This document shows, piece by piece, positions 38,219 to 46,604 of a stretch of DNA of 64,000 bases (positions are counted from its first letter, which is position 1; every line of letters begins with the position of its first letter). The stretch comes from Sunxiuqinia indica. GTDB lineage: Bacteria > Bacteroidota > Bacteroidia > Bacteroidales > Prolixibacteraceae. The stretch spans positions 33,237 to 97,236 of the forward strand of contig NZ_WVEM01000019.1 of NCBI RefSeq assembly GCF_009847015.1, read 5' to 3'. The notes under the pieces were generated by a model. That model searched no databases. It had not been told where the DNA came from and worked only from the letters and a program-made list of their open reading frames with translations. The position numbers and the translations under genes were made by a program.

Positions 38219-38335
38219 AATAATAAAAACAAACTGTCAAATGGACGAAGGCCCGGGTCACCCGAAAAATAAGTTATTAACCTCACTGTAGGGAGCTTTC
38301 GCGCCTCCTGCAAACCGATTTAAGGAGGCAAAGTC
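38219..38335 (+). promoter_or_regulatory. Structured corA leader with a sequestered Shine-Dalgarno (candidate riboswitch)
   Basis: The leader contains AGGAGGC at 38323-38329, seven bases before the ATG, which pairs perfectly over seven bases with GCCTCCT at 38303-38309. The same CCTCCTGCA segment can instead pair with TGTAGGGAG at 38287-38295 (about seven pairs including two G-U), freeing the ribosome site. A small upstream hairpin (CGGG-TCA-CCCG) lies near 38253-38264. Two mutually exclusive hairpins in front of a metal-ion transporter suggest ligand- or ion-controlled translation. I cannot assign it to a known class, and it does not show the M-box core that I know. Confidence 0.5.
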
Positions 38336-39268
38336 ATGCTAAAAATATTTAAAAGCTTCGGTGGGTACACCGAAATATCAAAAGCCGAAAAAGGATGTTG
38401 GATCAATGCTGTTAATCCATCAAAAGCAGAAGTTGAACGTCTGAAAGAAGAGTTCCGAATTCCGGCTGATATCATTCAGGATATTCTGGATACCGATGAG
38501 CGACCACGTTACGAGGTCGACGAAGACTGGTCGTTAATTATCCTGCGAATTCCGGTTGACAATCCCAATAATGGTGTCCCTTATTATACCTTACCCTTGG
38601 GCATATTTTTATCTAAAGAGGTAACCATTACTATTTGTTCCAGAAGCAATGAGGTGCTGCCCCTGGAAAAACCGATGCTTTACCGCGGGCAAAGTCTATT
38701 GGTGCACGATGATTTAAACTTTGTTATCAAGCTATTTCTACGCTCGGGAACCGCTTATCTGCGCTACCTGAAACAGATTAACCAACAAACTACGCAAATT
38801 GAAAACGAGCTGGAAAAATCGGTTCGTAACCGGGAACTCAACAAGCTTCTGAAGATGGAGAAATGCCTGGTGTTTTTCATTACTTCACTAAAAGCCAACG
38901 AGATAGTACTAGCCCGACTGCGAAATGGTCTAAAGCGAAGCATGACTGAGCTGAATGAAGACCTGCTGGAAGATGCGATCATCGAAAACAAACAGGCACT
39001 GGAAATGTCGCAAATATACTCCGATATCCAGAGTGGCATGATGGATGCTTTTGCCTCTGTGATTTCCAATAACCTCAACGTGGTGATGAAGCAACTGGCT
39101 TCCATCTCAATCATTTTGATGATTCCGACCTTAATTGCCAGTTTATACGGAATGAATGTCCCCAACCACCTGGAAGGAAACGCTTACGCATTTCCAATTA
39201 TCCTAATGGGGTCCATTTTGCTAGCCTTACTGGGTATAATTATCTTCTGGAAAAAGAATTTATTTTAG
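38336..39268 (+). CDS. CorA-type magnesium/divalent cation transporter
   Basis: 310 residues. The cytoplasmic N-terminal domain is followed by two C-terminal helices, with the selectivity motif YGMNVP (GMN at 272-274) between them and a basic end (WKKNLF). Other CorA landmarks are CWINAVNPSKAEVERLKEEFRIP and the long stalk helix ENELEKSVRNRELNKLLKME. It forms a pentameric inner-membrane channel for Mg2+ or other divalents. The unusually strong Shine-Dalgarno sequence and folded leader suggest translational control. Confidence 0.94.
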   Translation: MLKIFKSFGGYTEISKAEKGCWINAVNPSKAEVERLKEEFRIPADIIQDILDTDERPRYEVDEDWSLIILRIPVDNPNNGVPYYTLPLGIFLSKEVTITICSRSNEVLPLEKPMLYRGQSLLVHDDLNFVIKLFLRSGTAYLRYLKQINQQTTQIENELEKSVRNRELNKLLKMEKCLVFFITSLKANEIVLARLRNGLKRSMTELNEDLLEDAIIENKQALEMSQIYSDIQSGMMDAFASVISNNLNVVMKQLASISIILMIPTLIASLYGMNVPNHLEGNAYAFPIILMGSILLALLGIIIFWKKNLF

Positions 39269-39320
39269 CGTTTACTTTCCGGCTGCGAAGAAAGGTAGTC
39301 ACTTAAAATCTGACGATTAA

Positions 39321-40529
39321 TTAGTTTCCATTACTTGGTTTTCGTCGATCAATATAAATCCGAAGAAAAAAGTAGCCGATGGTTAGCGCGGCATAAATCC
39401 CTGCCTGACGATAAAGGAAAAATAGTTCCGACCTGATATCGATCAGACTGACGCCCATGGTTCGCAAACGCAAGTAAGCAGGTACAGCGGTCGTTCCGGG
39501 TAGTATTTTCGAAAGGCCTACCAACCAATCCGGCATTGCAGAAACCGGCCACGAAATTCCACTTAAAAAAAGCGCAATAGGCGATAAAAACATCATAAAA
39601 ACGATGGCCGACTCGCGGTGTTTAAATAAGGTAGACAAGCCGATTCCGAGAAAGATTACAGCCAGTAAAAAGGGAAATAGCAGCATCAGTACGTTGAGCA
39701 TCCCGGCTTTATCAGGGTAGTGAAACCAGTGGTGAATCACAATAACGGCCAAACAGATATTGAATAGCGAAAGTAAAATATAAGCACCCACCCGACCAAA
39801 CAACAAAGGCACAATCTCTTTGGTCCGGTTCTGCTGCGAAAGGACAAATGGCGAAGCTTTCGACTCGGAAAACGTACCACCTAAAATTCCGATTCCAATC
39901 AGTAAGGTTTGCTGAATGATAATGATAATTAACCCCGGCATAATAAAACTTCCGTACGAACCCGAAGGATTATACAGCATATGCGTTTGCACATCGAATG
40001 GACTGCTGGCTACTTTTGCCTGCCGAAACGATTTCCCTTCGGCCATGTAGCGTTTTACACTCACCCCTCCTCCAAAATAAGCATTCACCGTTGAAGCTGC
40101 CAGATAGAACGTTTTATATTTTAACATGTAGCTACCATCAGCATAAACGGCCACATTTGCCTGCTCTCCGGCTAATATATTTTTCTGAAAGTCTCTTTGA
40201 ATCAGCAATACGCCGGATATCTTATTGGCCATAAACAACTCTTCCGCTTCTGTTAAGTCCTGCGGATTATAGGCCACACTTACATCGCGGGTTGCATCCA
40301 ACATGGCGGTGTATTTTCGGCTGGTGGGTGTTTGATCCAGATCAACCACACCTACGGGCAAATCAGTCAACACCTCATTAAAATAGCCAAACGAATAGAG
40401 TATCGGATAGATCAATAAGGCGCCAACAAGAATAAGCACTGCCCCACTGTCGGTAAAAATGGCTTTCAATTCATTCTTAAAATGAATGTTTATCAATTCA
40501 AAACTATTTATTTTTCTGTCTTTCGTCAT
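39321..40529 (-). CDS. ABC-2 type export permease (second)
   Basis: 402 residues. A transmembrane helix lies at about 30-48, a large external domain with LPVGVVDLDQTPTSRKYTAMLDAT follows, then about five helices from residue 190 on (SYGSFIMPGLIIIIIQQTLLIG, IVFMMFLSPIALFLSGISWP). This is the ABC2_membrane_3 architecture of YhgE/YbhR-type drug-efflux permeases. Six bases separate it from the first permease, with which it likely forms a heterodimer. It is the last gene of the efflux operon; no ATPase gene follows. Confidence 0.9.
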   Translation of the reverse strand: MTKDRKINSFELINIHFKNELKAIFTDSGAVLILVGALLIYPILYSFGYFNEVLTDLPVGVVDLDQTPTSRKYTAMLDATRDVSVAYNPQDLTEAEELFMANKISGVLLIQRDFQKNILAGEQANVAVYADGSYMLKYKTFYLAASTVNAYFGGGVSVKRYMAEGKSFRQAKVASSPFDVQTHMLYNPSGSYGSFIMPGLIIIIIQQTLLIGIGILGGTFSESKASPFVLSQQNRTKEIVPLLFGRVGAYILLSLFNICLAVIVIHHWFHYPDKAGMLNVLMLLFPFLLAVIFLGIGLSTLFKHRESAIVFMMFLSPIALFLSGISWPVSAMPDWLVGLSKILPGTTAVPAYLRLRTMGVSLIDIRSELFFLYRQAGIYAALTIGYFFLRIYIDRRKPSNGN

Positions 40530-40535
40530 GATACC

Positions 40536-41717
40536 TTAAGATTTTCCCCAATGCGTTGAATCACCAAGCGTGCGTTTATAAATGCCAAATGAAGCAAGGC
40601 CCGTTAGCATGAAAATTAGAATATAACAGATATAAGGCAGTGCCTCACGTATGGGAGCTCCTCGCAAAGCTTGTGAAATCAGCAGTTTCTCCCACCAGGT
40701 AAAAGGAAATATTGCTGTAACTGCCCGCACTAGTGGCGGCATGCCTTCTATCGGAAAGGTTAATCCAGAAAAAGTAATCCCCATCATAATGTATGCACTA
40801 CCCACCGACAGTGAAAGACGCATATTTCTGGTAACGGCAACAAACATCAATCCCAGCATTTGATAGGCCAGGATGGTGATAAACTGCCCTACAAACAGAA
40901 GCAGAAAACTACCTTTCAAGGGCATACCTTCAACCTTGAAAAGCAGAAAGGCAATAAACATCGCAAATCCTGAAAAAATGATTGTGTATGGAAATAGTTT
41001 GCCGACCACTGCCAGCCGTACGCTGTTGTTTCCCGATTCGAGCAAATCTAAACCAGTTCCTCGCTTCAACTCGTTACCAAAGGTGTACACCGAACTCATA
41101 AAAGCAAAAAGAAATAAGGTAAAATACAGCATGGCCGAGTTTAAAAAATACCCGTAGTTGGAATACGGATTAAACAGAATATGCTTCTGAATATTCACGG
41201 GCATTACTCGTGCCATGGCCTGCTCGCGGGTATTTCCGGCCAGCATTAGTTTTTTTAGCTGCACCCCTCCCGAAAAGGTACCCAAAGTGGTGAGCACCGA
41301 ACGCTGTACGACACCTGCAACCGTAACATTGGTTCCGTTAATATACACCGGAACAGGAGCTTCAACTCCCTGTAAAACATTTTTCTGCAAATCCTTGGGG
41401 AGAAGAACAATGGCCTCGACAAGTCCTTTTTTCAGCAGCTTTTCGGCCTGAAACATATCGTCAACAATTCTGACAACAGCCACATCAGACGACGCATTTA
41501 AGGCATTGCTAACTTTTATCGAAAGCGAAGTATTGTCTTGATTGACCACCGCAATGGGCAATTTTTTAGCAACCCCCTGGTGAAAAATAAAAAACAGTAA
41601 CAGAATCCCCACCAACGGGCCAACAAACAATAGAAACCGATAAGCAGGATTCTTTGCAATCCGATCTACTTCGCGTAAAATAACAGCAAATATGGGATGG
41701 TCTTTCAGTCCCTTCAT
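40536..41717 (-). CDS. ABC-2 type export permease (first)
   Basis: 393 residues with the same plan as its neighbour: an N-terminal helix (about 26-44), an external domain with LPIAVVNQDNTSLSIKVSNALNA, and C-terminal helices (SAMLYFTLFLFAFMSSVYTF; YIMMGITFSGLTFPIEGMPP). The SGLTFP.EGMP block is characteristic of this permease group. It begins 5 bases after the HlyD stop. Together with the HlyD and TolC proteins it should export a drug or hydrophobic compound across both membranes. Confidence 0.9.
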   Translation of the reverse strand: MKGLKDHPIFAVILREVDRIAKNPAYRFLLFVGPLVGILLLFFIFHQGVAKKLPIAVVNQDNTSLSIKVSNALNASSDVAVVRIVDDMFQAEKLLKKGLVEAIVLLPKDLQKNVLQGVEAPVPVYINGTNVTVAGVVQRSVLTTLGTFSGGVQLKKLMLAGNTREQAMARVMPVNIQKHILFNPYSNYGYFLNSAMLYFTLFLFAFMSSVYTFGNELKRGTGLDLLESGNNSVRLAVVGKLFPYTIIFSGFAMFIAFLLFKVEGMPLKGSFLLLFVGQFITILAYQMLGLMFVAVTRNMRLSLSVGSAYIMMGITFSGLTFPIEGMPPLVRAVTAIFPFTWWEKLLISQALRGAPIREALPYICYILIFMLTGLASFGIYKRTLGDSTHWGKS

Positions 41718-41721
41718 ACGA

Positions 41722-42708
41722 CTATCGGTTTTCGGGCAAGGTGACTATTGCCGACATTCCAGGGCGTAAACCCTCTATTTTTCTCACTGGTCGTGCCTGA
41801 ATTTCGAACGACTTTAAATCGAACTCACCCGAAGTTTTGGTGGCATTCCAACGGGCAAAACTTCCGGTTGGGCTAATGTAAGTTACCTTAAACGCTGAAG
41901 TTTTATTCTCTAAGCCCGGTAAATCGGCCTCAAAGGTGCTTCCCATTTTAAAATGATTCAGGTAATCTTCACGCACATAAAATGTCACCCAAATATCGTC
42001 AACATCAATGATTGTAACCACCGGAAATCCGGTAGAAACCAGTTCCCCCTGCTCAATATTAATTCCCGAAACTTCGCCATTGGCAATGGAGTTAATCGAG
42101 GTTTCGTCCAGGTAAGACTGCACCTGATCAATAGCGGCATCTGCCCGTTCTACAAGAGCAAAAGCAGCCGCTTTGTCTTCCTCGCGTGCTCCTTTCTCCG
42201 CCTTTTGCCAAACTGCTTTGGCTGCTTTTGCCGTTTCGCGAGCCGCTTTCATTTTTGTCTCCGCCTCGTCGCGTTGCTGTTCGGGTACCACTCCTTCGTC
42301 ATACAAATTTTGAATACGAGCAAAGGTCTTTTCGCCAAACTGAGCAGCAGCTTCAGCTTTTACATATACGCTATAGGCAGCCGTAATATCTTCTTCTTGC
42401 GCACCATTCTGTGCTTTTCTACTTTGCGCACTGGCAGCAGAACGAGCCGCATGCGCTTCAGCCAACTTAGCATCAATTTCGGGACTGCTGATCGAAAAGA
42501 TAAAGTCGCCGGTTTTAACTGTTTGTCCTTTTTTAACAGCCACCTCCTGAATTCTTCCGGGCACTTTTGAGGCTATACTATATTGCTGAGCCTCCACTTC
42601 TCCCTGTAAAATAACCGGTTGCGGTTTTAGCACAACAATAAAAGTGTAAACTATAAATGCAACGATGGCAACTAGTACAACTATCGATGTTAGTGTTTTT
42701 TTATTCAT
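41722..42708 (-). CDS. HlyD/EmrA-family membrane fusion protein
   Basis: 328 residues with one N-terminal transmembrane helix (about 7-28). A lipoyl half-motif follows (ILQGEVEAQQYSIASKVPGRIQEVAVKKGQTVKTGDFIF), then a coiled-coil hairpin of Ala/Glu/Lys-rich helices with two EED repeats (AQEEDITAA, AREEDKAAA) at about 75-190, and a beta-barrel (GEVSGINIEQGELVSTGFPVVTIIDVDD). It bridges the inner-membrane permeases and the TolC-like channel. 42 bases follow the TolC stop. Confidence 0.92.
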   Translation of the reverse strand: MNKKTLTSIVVLVAIVAFIVYTFIVVLKPQPVILQGEVEAQQYSIASKVPGRIQEVAVKKGQTVKTGDFIFSISSPEIDAKLAEAHAARSAASAQSRKAQNGAQEEDITAAYSVYVKAEAAAQFGEKTFARIQNLYDEGVVPEQQRDEAETKMKAARETAKAAKAVWQKAEKGAREEDKAAAFALVERADAAIDQVQSYLDETSINSIANGEVSGINIEQGELVSTGFPVVTIIDVDDIWVTFYVREDYLNHFKMGSTFEADLPGLENKTSAFKVTYISPTGSFARWNATKTSGEFDLKSFEIQARPVRKIEGLRPGMSAIVTLPENR

Positions 42709-42750
42709 CGTATATTGAAATTAGATTTTAAACAATGCTTTTCGAATGAA

Positions 42751-44274
42751 CTAATATGAATCGGTTAATGTATTTTCTCCGTAACAAAAGCGTGCAAACT
42801 CTTCGGGAATACCGGCCGTTTGCAGAAAGCTGGCTAAAGCGACATCGTATTCGTAAAACACTTTTAAGCGTAATGTTTTTACCTGTGCCACTTTGGTATA
42901 AGCGTCAACCACCGATGTAGAGGTTGCGAAACCTTCGCTAAATGCTTTTTCGGTACTTCGAAGATATTCTTCAGCCAGCCTGAGTGTTGATTCCAGCTCT
43001 GTTTTTTGCTCCATTTGCATTTGCAACTGCTGGTACAACTTTGTTAAGTATGCTTTTAGGTCATTGTGCGCTTTTTGTTCGGCATAATTAACCTGACTGT
43101 GCAAGGTTGCGCTGGCTCTTATCCTGTTTTTGCGGGCCATGCCATCAAAAAGAGTCCACTTCATTCCAACTCCAACCAACCAATCGGGCATGTATGGCGA
43201 CAAGTCTTTGTTCGCAATGTTATAGTTTCCCATCATGGCTACCGATGGCAAGTATTCTTGCATTTCCACTTTGTGCTTAATCTCAACCAATTCTTTTTTC
43301 CCTTCCAGTTGTTTCAGCTGCGGATTTTCGGTTTGGGCTCTGTCAACGTAGTACGACAAATCCGACAATTCTTTATTAATAAATAAAAGACTGGCAGGAA
43401 TCACCTGGTTTAATGAATCGCTGGCCAAGGTAGCCGCCAGTCCCGACCGAATAATTTCAATATTACGCTCTGCCTTTTTCAGTTCTCGTTTTGCTTCATT
43501 TCGCGAAACAGTGGCATGAAGCAATTCGACCTTTGCAATCATTCCATTGTCGAACAATTTTTGTGCATCTGCATAATGGTTTTGCATGCCTTCCAAGGTC
43601 TGCTTTCGGAGCTCACTTACCTGAACCCCTAGTGCCAAACCGTAATAACGGCTTACCAGCTCGGTCAACAATGCGCCCTCCGTCTGCCGTAAATTTTCGT
43701 GACTCATTTCAATTTGCACATTAGCAGCATCGTTGGCTCCTTTTATTTTACCACCTGTAAAAACAGGCCAGACAAAAGCAGCCGATACATTGGCAAAATT
43801 TTTCTCCTGTATCATCTTGTCCCATTCTGCATTTTGGACTTCTCCACCTGCATGCAACAATTTTTCCCGAACAGCTGAAGTACTCATATCGTCAGGTAAA
43901 ACAGGCATCATCGAGTTTGTTGCCGGATCGGGATTGGGAACACCACTAAACACTCCGTAGTTTCCCAACGTATTGTAAAGCGGCGTAATGGCGTCGCGCA
44001 CAGGAGTTAAATCGAGATGCAAAGGATCGGACATTGAAACCGCCTGCGCACTTAAGGATACCTGCGGTAAATGCAAGCCTCTTTTTACTTTTAGTTCGTA
44101 CTCCTTTTGCTTAATTTCTTCTTTTACACGCAAAAGCGCCGGATTTTGTTCGGTCATAAGCTGCCATGCATCCTCAAAAGTCAGCAGCTGTTTTTGCTCT
44201 TGCGCCATTAGTCCATACGGGCAAAGCATCAAGGCAAAAAGTGTTTTAAATATGGTCTTTTTTATCATCATCAT
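42751..44274 (-). CDS. TolC-family outer-membrane efflux protein
   Basis: 507 residues with a signal peptide (about 1-24, ending GLMA). Two OEP repeats of long amphipathic helices alternate with strands: FEDAWQLMTEQNPALLRVKEEIKQKEYELKV near the start, VSAAFVWPVFTGGK, and in the second half LEGKKELVEIKHKVEMQEYLPSVAMMGNY with MKWTLFDGMARKNRI, the usual TolC signatures. It forms the outer-membrane tunnel of the efflux system. The start could be any of three consecutive ATG codons. The TetR gene lies just upstream, with an operator-like dyad in the 62-base gap. Confidence 0.92.
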   Translation of the reverse strand: MMMIKKTIFKTLFALMLCPYGLMAQEQKQLLTFEDAWQLMTEQNPALLRVKEEIKQKEYELKVKRGLHLPQVSLSAQAVSMSDPLHLDLTPVRDAITPLYNTLGNYGVFSGVPNPDPATNSMMPVLPDDMSTSAVREKLLHAGGEVQNAEWDKMIQEKNFANVSAAFVWPVFTGGKIKGANDAANVQIEMSHENLRQTEGALLTELVSRYYGLALGVQVSELRKQTLEGMQNHYADAQKLFDNGMIAKVELLHATVSRNEAKRELKKAERNIEIIRSGLAATLASDSLNQVIPASLLFINKELSDLSYYVDRAQTENPQLKQLEGKKELVEIKHKVEMQEYLPSVAMMGNYNIANKDLSPYMPDWLVGVGMKWTLFDGMARKNRIRASATLHSQVNYAEQKAHNDLKAYLTKLYQQLQMQMEQKTELESTLRLAEEYLRSTEKAFSEGFATSTSVVDAYTKVAQVKTLRLKVFYEYDVALASFLQTAGIPEEFARFCYGENTLTDSY

Positions 44275-44296
44275 TCTATTTACAATACCCTACACT

Positions 44297-44315
44297 ACTA
44301 TATTGGTTTTTTAGT
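44297..44315 (-). promoter_or_regulatory. Operator-like dyad before the TolC gene
   Basis: ACTATATTGGTTTTTTAGT has ACTA/TAGT dyad ends and shares 15 of 19 positions with a second site upstream of the TetR gene at 44928-44946. The likely ligand is the TetR protein encoded next to it. Confidence 0.5.
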
Positions 44316-44336
44316 CGAATAGCAGTCAAAAAAAAT

Positions 44337-44921
44337 TTAAGTGAAAAGTCGGGGCACAACAAGTTCTACAATCCGTTCTATTTTCTCTTCGTTGTAATAG
44401 CCATCCTTTTCAACTCCATATTGAACAACCCCGTAAAAAGAGGCTAAAAACATCTCTGCAATCCACGGAATGTCTTCCTTCGCTGAAGTATTATACTCCC
44501 CGGAATCAAAACCATCTTCCAGAATCCGAACAATGTAAGATTGCTCAAACTCCATCATTTTCAGAAATTTATCTTTCGCAAACCCAAACGATTTTGAATC
44601 CTGGCGGATGAGGCGGTACAGGTTAACCTTATTCACCACTTCTTTATGAAATTCAATGACATAGGTCTTAATTTTGTCGAGCATTGTTTTATGCTCTTCT
44701 ACTTTATTTTTCACGAATTGCCTAAGATTCAACATCTCCAACTGAATAACGGCATCAAACACTTCATCCTTACTTTTAAAGTAATGATAAAGCGTACTTT
44801 TGGCCTTACCGCAAGCTTCAGCAATTTCATCCATCGTTGTCTTCTTCAACCCAAACTGCTGAAACAACCGCTGTGCTTCTACCAAGATTTCCTTTTTTAC
44901 AATTTCATCCTTGCCTGTCAT
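44337..44921 (-). CDS. TetR/AcrR-family transcriptional regulator
   Basis: 194 residues. The N-terminal helix-turn-helix domain (8-55) reads VKKEILVEAQRLFQQFGLKKTTMDEIAEACGKAKSTLYHYFKSKDEVFDAV, split here only by convention of the family: helix 3 is AKSTLYHYF. The C-terminal all-helical ligand domain is unassigned. It is the first gene of the efflux operon and most likely represses it and itself; ligand binding would release repression. Two matching dyads flank the gene, one at its own start and one before TolC. Confidence 0.93.
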   Translation of the reverse strand: MTGKDEIVKKEILVEAQRLFQQFGLKKTTMDEIAEACGKAKSTLYHYFKSKDEVFDAVIQLEMLNLRQFVKNKVEEHKTMLDKIKTYVIEFHKEVVNKVNLYRLIRQDSKSFGFAKDKFLKMMEFEQSYIVRILEDGFDSGEYNTSAKEDIPWIAEMFLASFYGVVQYGVEKDGYYNEEKIERIVELVVPRLFT

Positions 44922-44927
44922 TTATCG

Positions 44928-44946
44928 ACCGTATTGGTTTTACAGT
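44928..44946 (-). promoter_or_regulatory. Operator-like dyad before the TetR gene
   Basis: ACCGTATTGGTTTTACAGT forms the dyad ACnGTA-N7-TACnGT and lies 7 bases upstream of the TetR start codon. A close copy lies before the TolC gene (44297-44315), as expected for autoregulation plus operon control. Confidence 0.55.
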
Positions 44947-45181
44947 AGCGAAATAAATCAATTAAAATGAATTTTCCAACAATCGAAATCAATCGCCGGA
45001 AACTGTAACATTCAATTAACAGTTCAATCCATCGAAGTATTAAAAATTACGGGCTATACGGTTCGACAGCTTGTAAACTTTACCCTTATTAAGCTGACTA
45101 ATTGACACAACTTTACTTATTCTTGCAATTATAAAAGTTCCAGCTTAAAAAAGAATACAGAACGCAAACCGTCCCTAATAG

Positions 45182-45532
45182 CTACATTCCTAAATAGAAG
45201 AAATAAACATCAGGCGCAAAAGCAGCAGCTGCGTCCTGCAATTCGGCCGACGGATTTCCATATACTTCCAAGGTAAAATCGGATATCGCAAATATTTTCC
45301 CTAATTGTTCTTGTACATCTCCAATATGGGTGAGAACAGCATCTGAATCGGCATACATTTCCTGCACAACGCACTCCGTTTGGTCTGGGCTAAAATACCA
45401 ATCATACCGAAGGGTTCCTTTTCCTTCTTCTTTTTCTTTAACGATTGCAATACATTCGTCTGCAATTGCTTTCGCCTCATCAAATTTGCCATCATGAATT
45501 TTGAATTTTGCTGTCAATTGAATTTTTTTCAT
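45182..45532 (-). CDS. Antibiotic biosynthesis monooxygenase (ABM/YgiN-like) domain protein
   Basis: 116 residues with the dimeric alpha/beta ferredoxin-like ABM fold: LTAKFKIHDGKFDEAKAIADECIAIVKEKE as the first strand-helix unit, TLRYDWYFSPDQTECVVQEMYADSDAVLTH as the conserved middle, and a C-terminal strand FTLEVYGNPS. Members oxidise quinols or other small aromatics, or act as stress proteins without proven substrate. It is flanked by non-coding sequence and has no partner gene. Confidence 0.85.
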   Translation of the reverse strand: MKKIQLTAKFKIHDGKFDEAKAIADECIAIVKEKEEGKGTLRYDWYFSPDQTECVVQEMYADSDAVLTHIGDVQEQLGKIFAISDFTLEVYGNPSAELQDAAAAFAPDVYFFYLGM

Positions 45533-45610
45533 CGTTATTTATTTAAAGTTAGCTATATCGCTTTTTACAATCAGAATTGATTGAAGGAAGATGATTATTG
45601 GCAAAAATGA

Positions 45611-45829
45611 CTATGGATCGTCGATGAAACCTGTGACGATAACCAATGGATAAGTTACGTCTTATTTAGACTAATTCAAAACAAAAAAATTACTCCGGAT
45701 CAATGCGAAATTTGTGCCCGCAAAATTACCGGGGAAGAAATTCACGCGAAAAAAAGAAAGCGATCAGAGCCAACCACAATTAGACTTTTTTTATTGACGA
45801 TTCCTGTTACTTTTTTAGCTTATACTTAA
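45611..45829 (+). pseudogene. Possible gene remnant without a start codon
   Basis: A 72-codon open stretch in the gap between two minus-strand genes has no start codon. Its conceptual translation looks protein-like: WIVDETCDDNQWISYVLFRL, then ITPDQCEICARKITGEEI with a CxxC pair, then a basic run and a hydrophobic end. It could be the tail of a decayed small zinc-ribbon-like gene, or chance. No family was recognised. The rest of 45533-45839 holds nothing else that I can identify. Confidence 0.25.
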
Positions 45830-45839
45830 AGTTGACTTT

Positions 45840-46604
45840 TCACTTCACCACCTTCAACCAGGCGCCGGCCATGAGTTGTGCACCCGCCATTGAAGGATGA
45901 ACCCCATCCCCACTCCAATAAGCAGCCGGAGCGTGTTCAAGTGCCTTTCTGAATATTTTATGGTATGGAACAAACAGGGTATCAAATTCGGTCGAAAGCT
46001 TTTTAGCAGCCTTCCGGTAAGGCTTGAGTTCTTCTTGCCATCCGTCTCCAATTGCCGAACCTCCGGTAACTGAAAAAGGTTCGCAAATCACCAGTTTAAC
46101 ATCGGGCAATGCTTCTTTTGTTCTTTCCAATAAAGCACGGTAATCATTCTCATAAATCTCAACAGTTCCATCGTATTTACCATTTCGTTTATGCCAATAA
46201 TCATTTACACCAATTAAAATACTCAATACATCAGGGTTTAAATCCAGGCAGTCTTCGTTCCACCGATCACTCAATTGGTACACTTTGTTCCCACTAATGC
46301 CTCGGTTATAAATAGTAAGGTTCTTCGCTGGCAATTTCTTTAATAAGCTTGCGGCCGCCATCAGGGCGTAACCATTTCCGAACGAGCCGGCATCGTTGGG
46401 TAATTGGCGCTCACGATTTCGTCCGGCATCAGTAATTGAATCTCCCTGAAAAAGAACAATTCCATCGTCATCGAACATCGAAAATCTGTCCTTTTCCTGT
46501 TTATCCTCTTTCGGTAAAGTAGCTGATAAAATCATCGGGATAGATGCGATCCCGGCAGTTTGCGTAACTGCTCGTTTAAAAAATCTTCGTCTTGATAAGC
46601 TCAT
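45840..46604 (-). CDS. Exported SGNH/GDSL hydrolase
   Basis: 254 residues. The N-terminus SRRRFFKRAVTQTAGIAS looks like a Tat-type signal, so it is exported folded. SGNH blocks are all visible: FQGDSITDAGRNR (nucleophile Ser in GDSIT), NRGISGN (Gly), IGVNDYW (Asn), and YWSGDGVHPSMAGAQLMA (Asp and His). Likely a carbohydrate acetylesterase or other lipase-like ester hydrolase. Its start overlaps the last 29 bases of the upstream AAA ATPase gene, indicating translational coupling. Confidence 0.92.
   Translation of the reverse strand: MSLSRRRFFKRAVTQTAGIASIPMILSATLPKEDKQEKDRFSMFDDDGIVLFQGDSITDAGRNRERQLPNDAGSFGNGYALMAAASLLKKLPAKNLTIYNRGISGNKVYQLSDRWNEDCLDLNPDVLSILIGVNDYWHKRNGKYDGTVEIYENDYRALLERTKEALPDVKLVICEPFSVTGGSAIGDGWQEELKPYRKAAKKLSTEFDTLFVPYHKIFRKALEHAPAAYWSGDGVHPSMAGAQLMAGAWLKVVK

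Noticed and set aside
38219..38335. M-box magnesium riboswitch upstream of corA
   Set aside because: The leader is too short and lacks the conserved M-box core segments that I know; only the expression-platform-like hairpins are supported.
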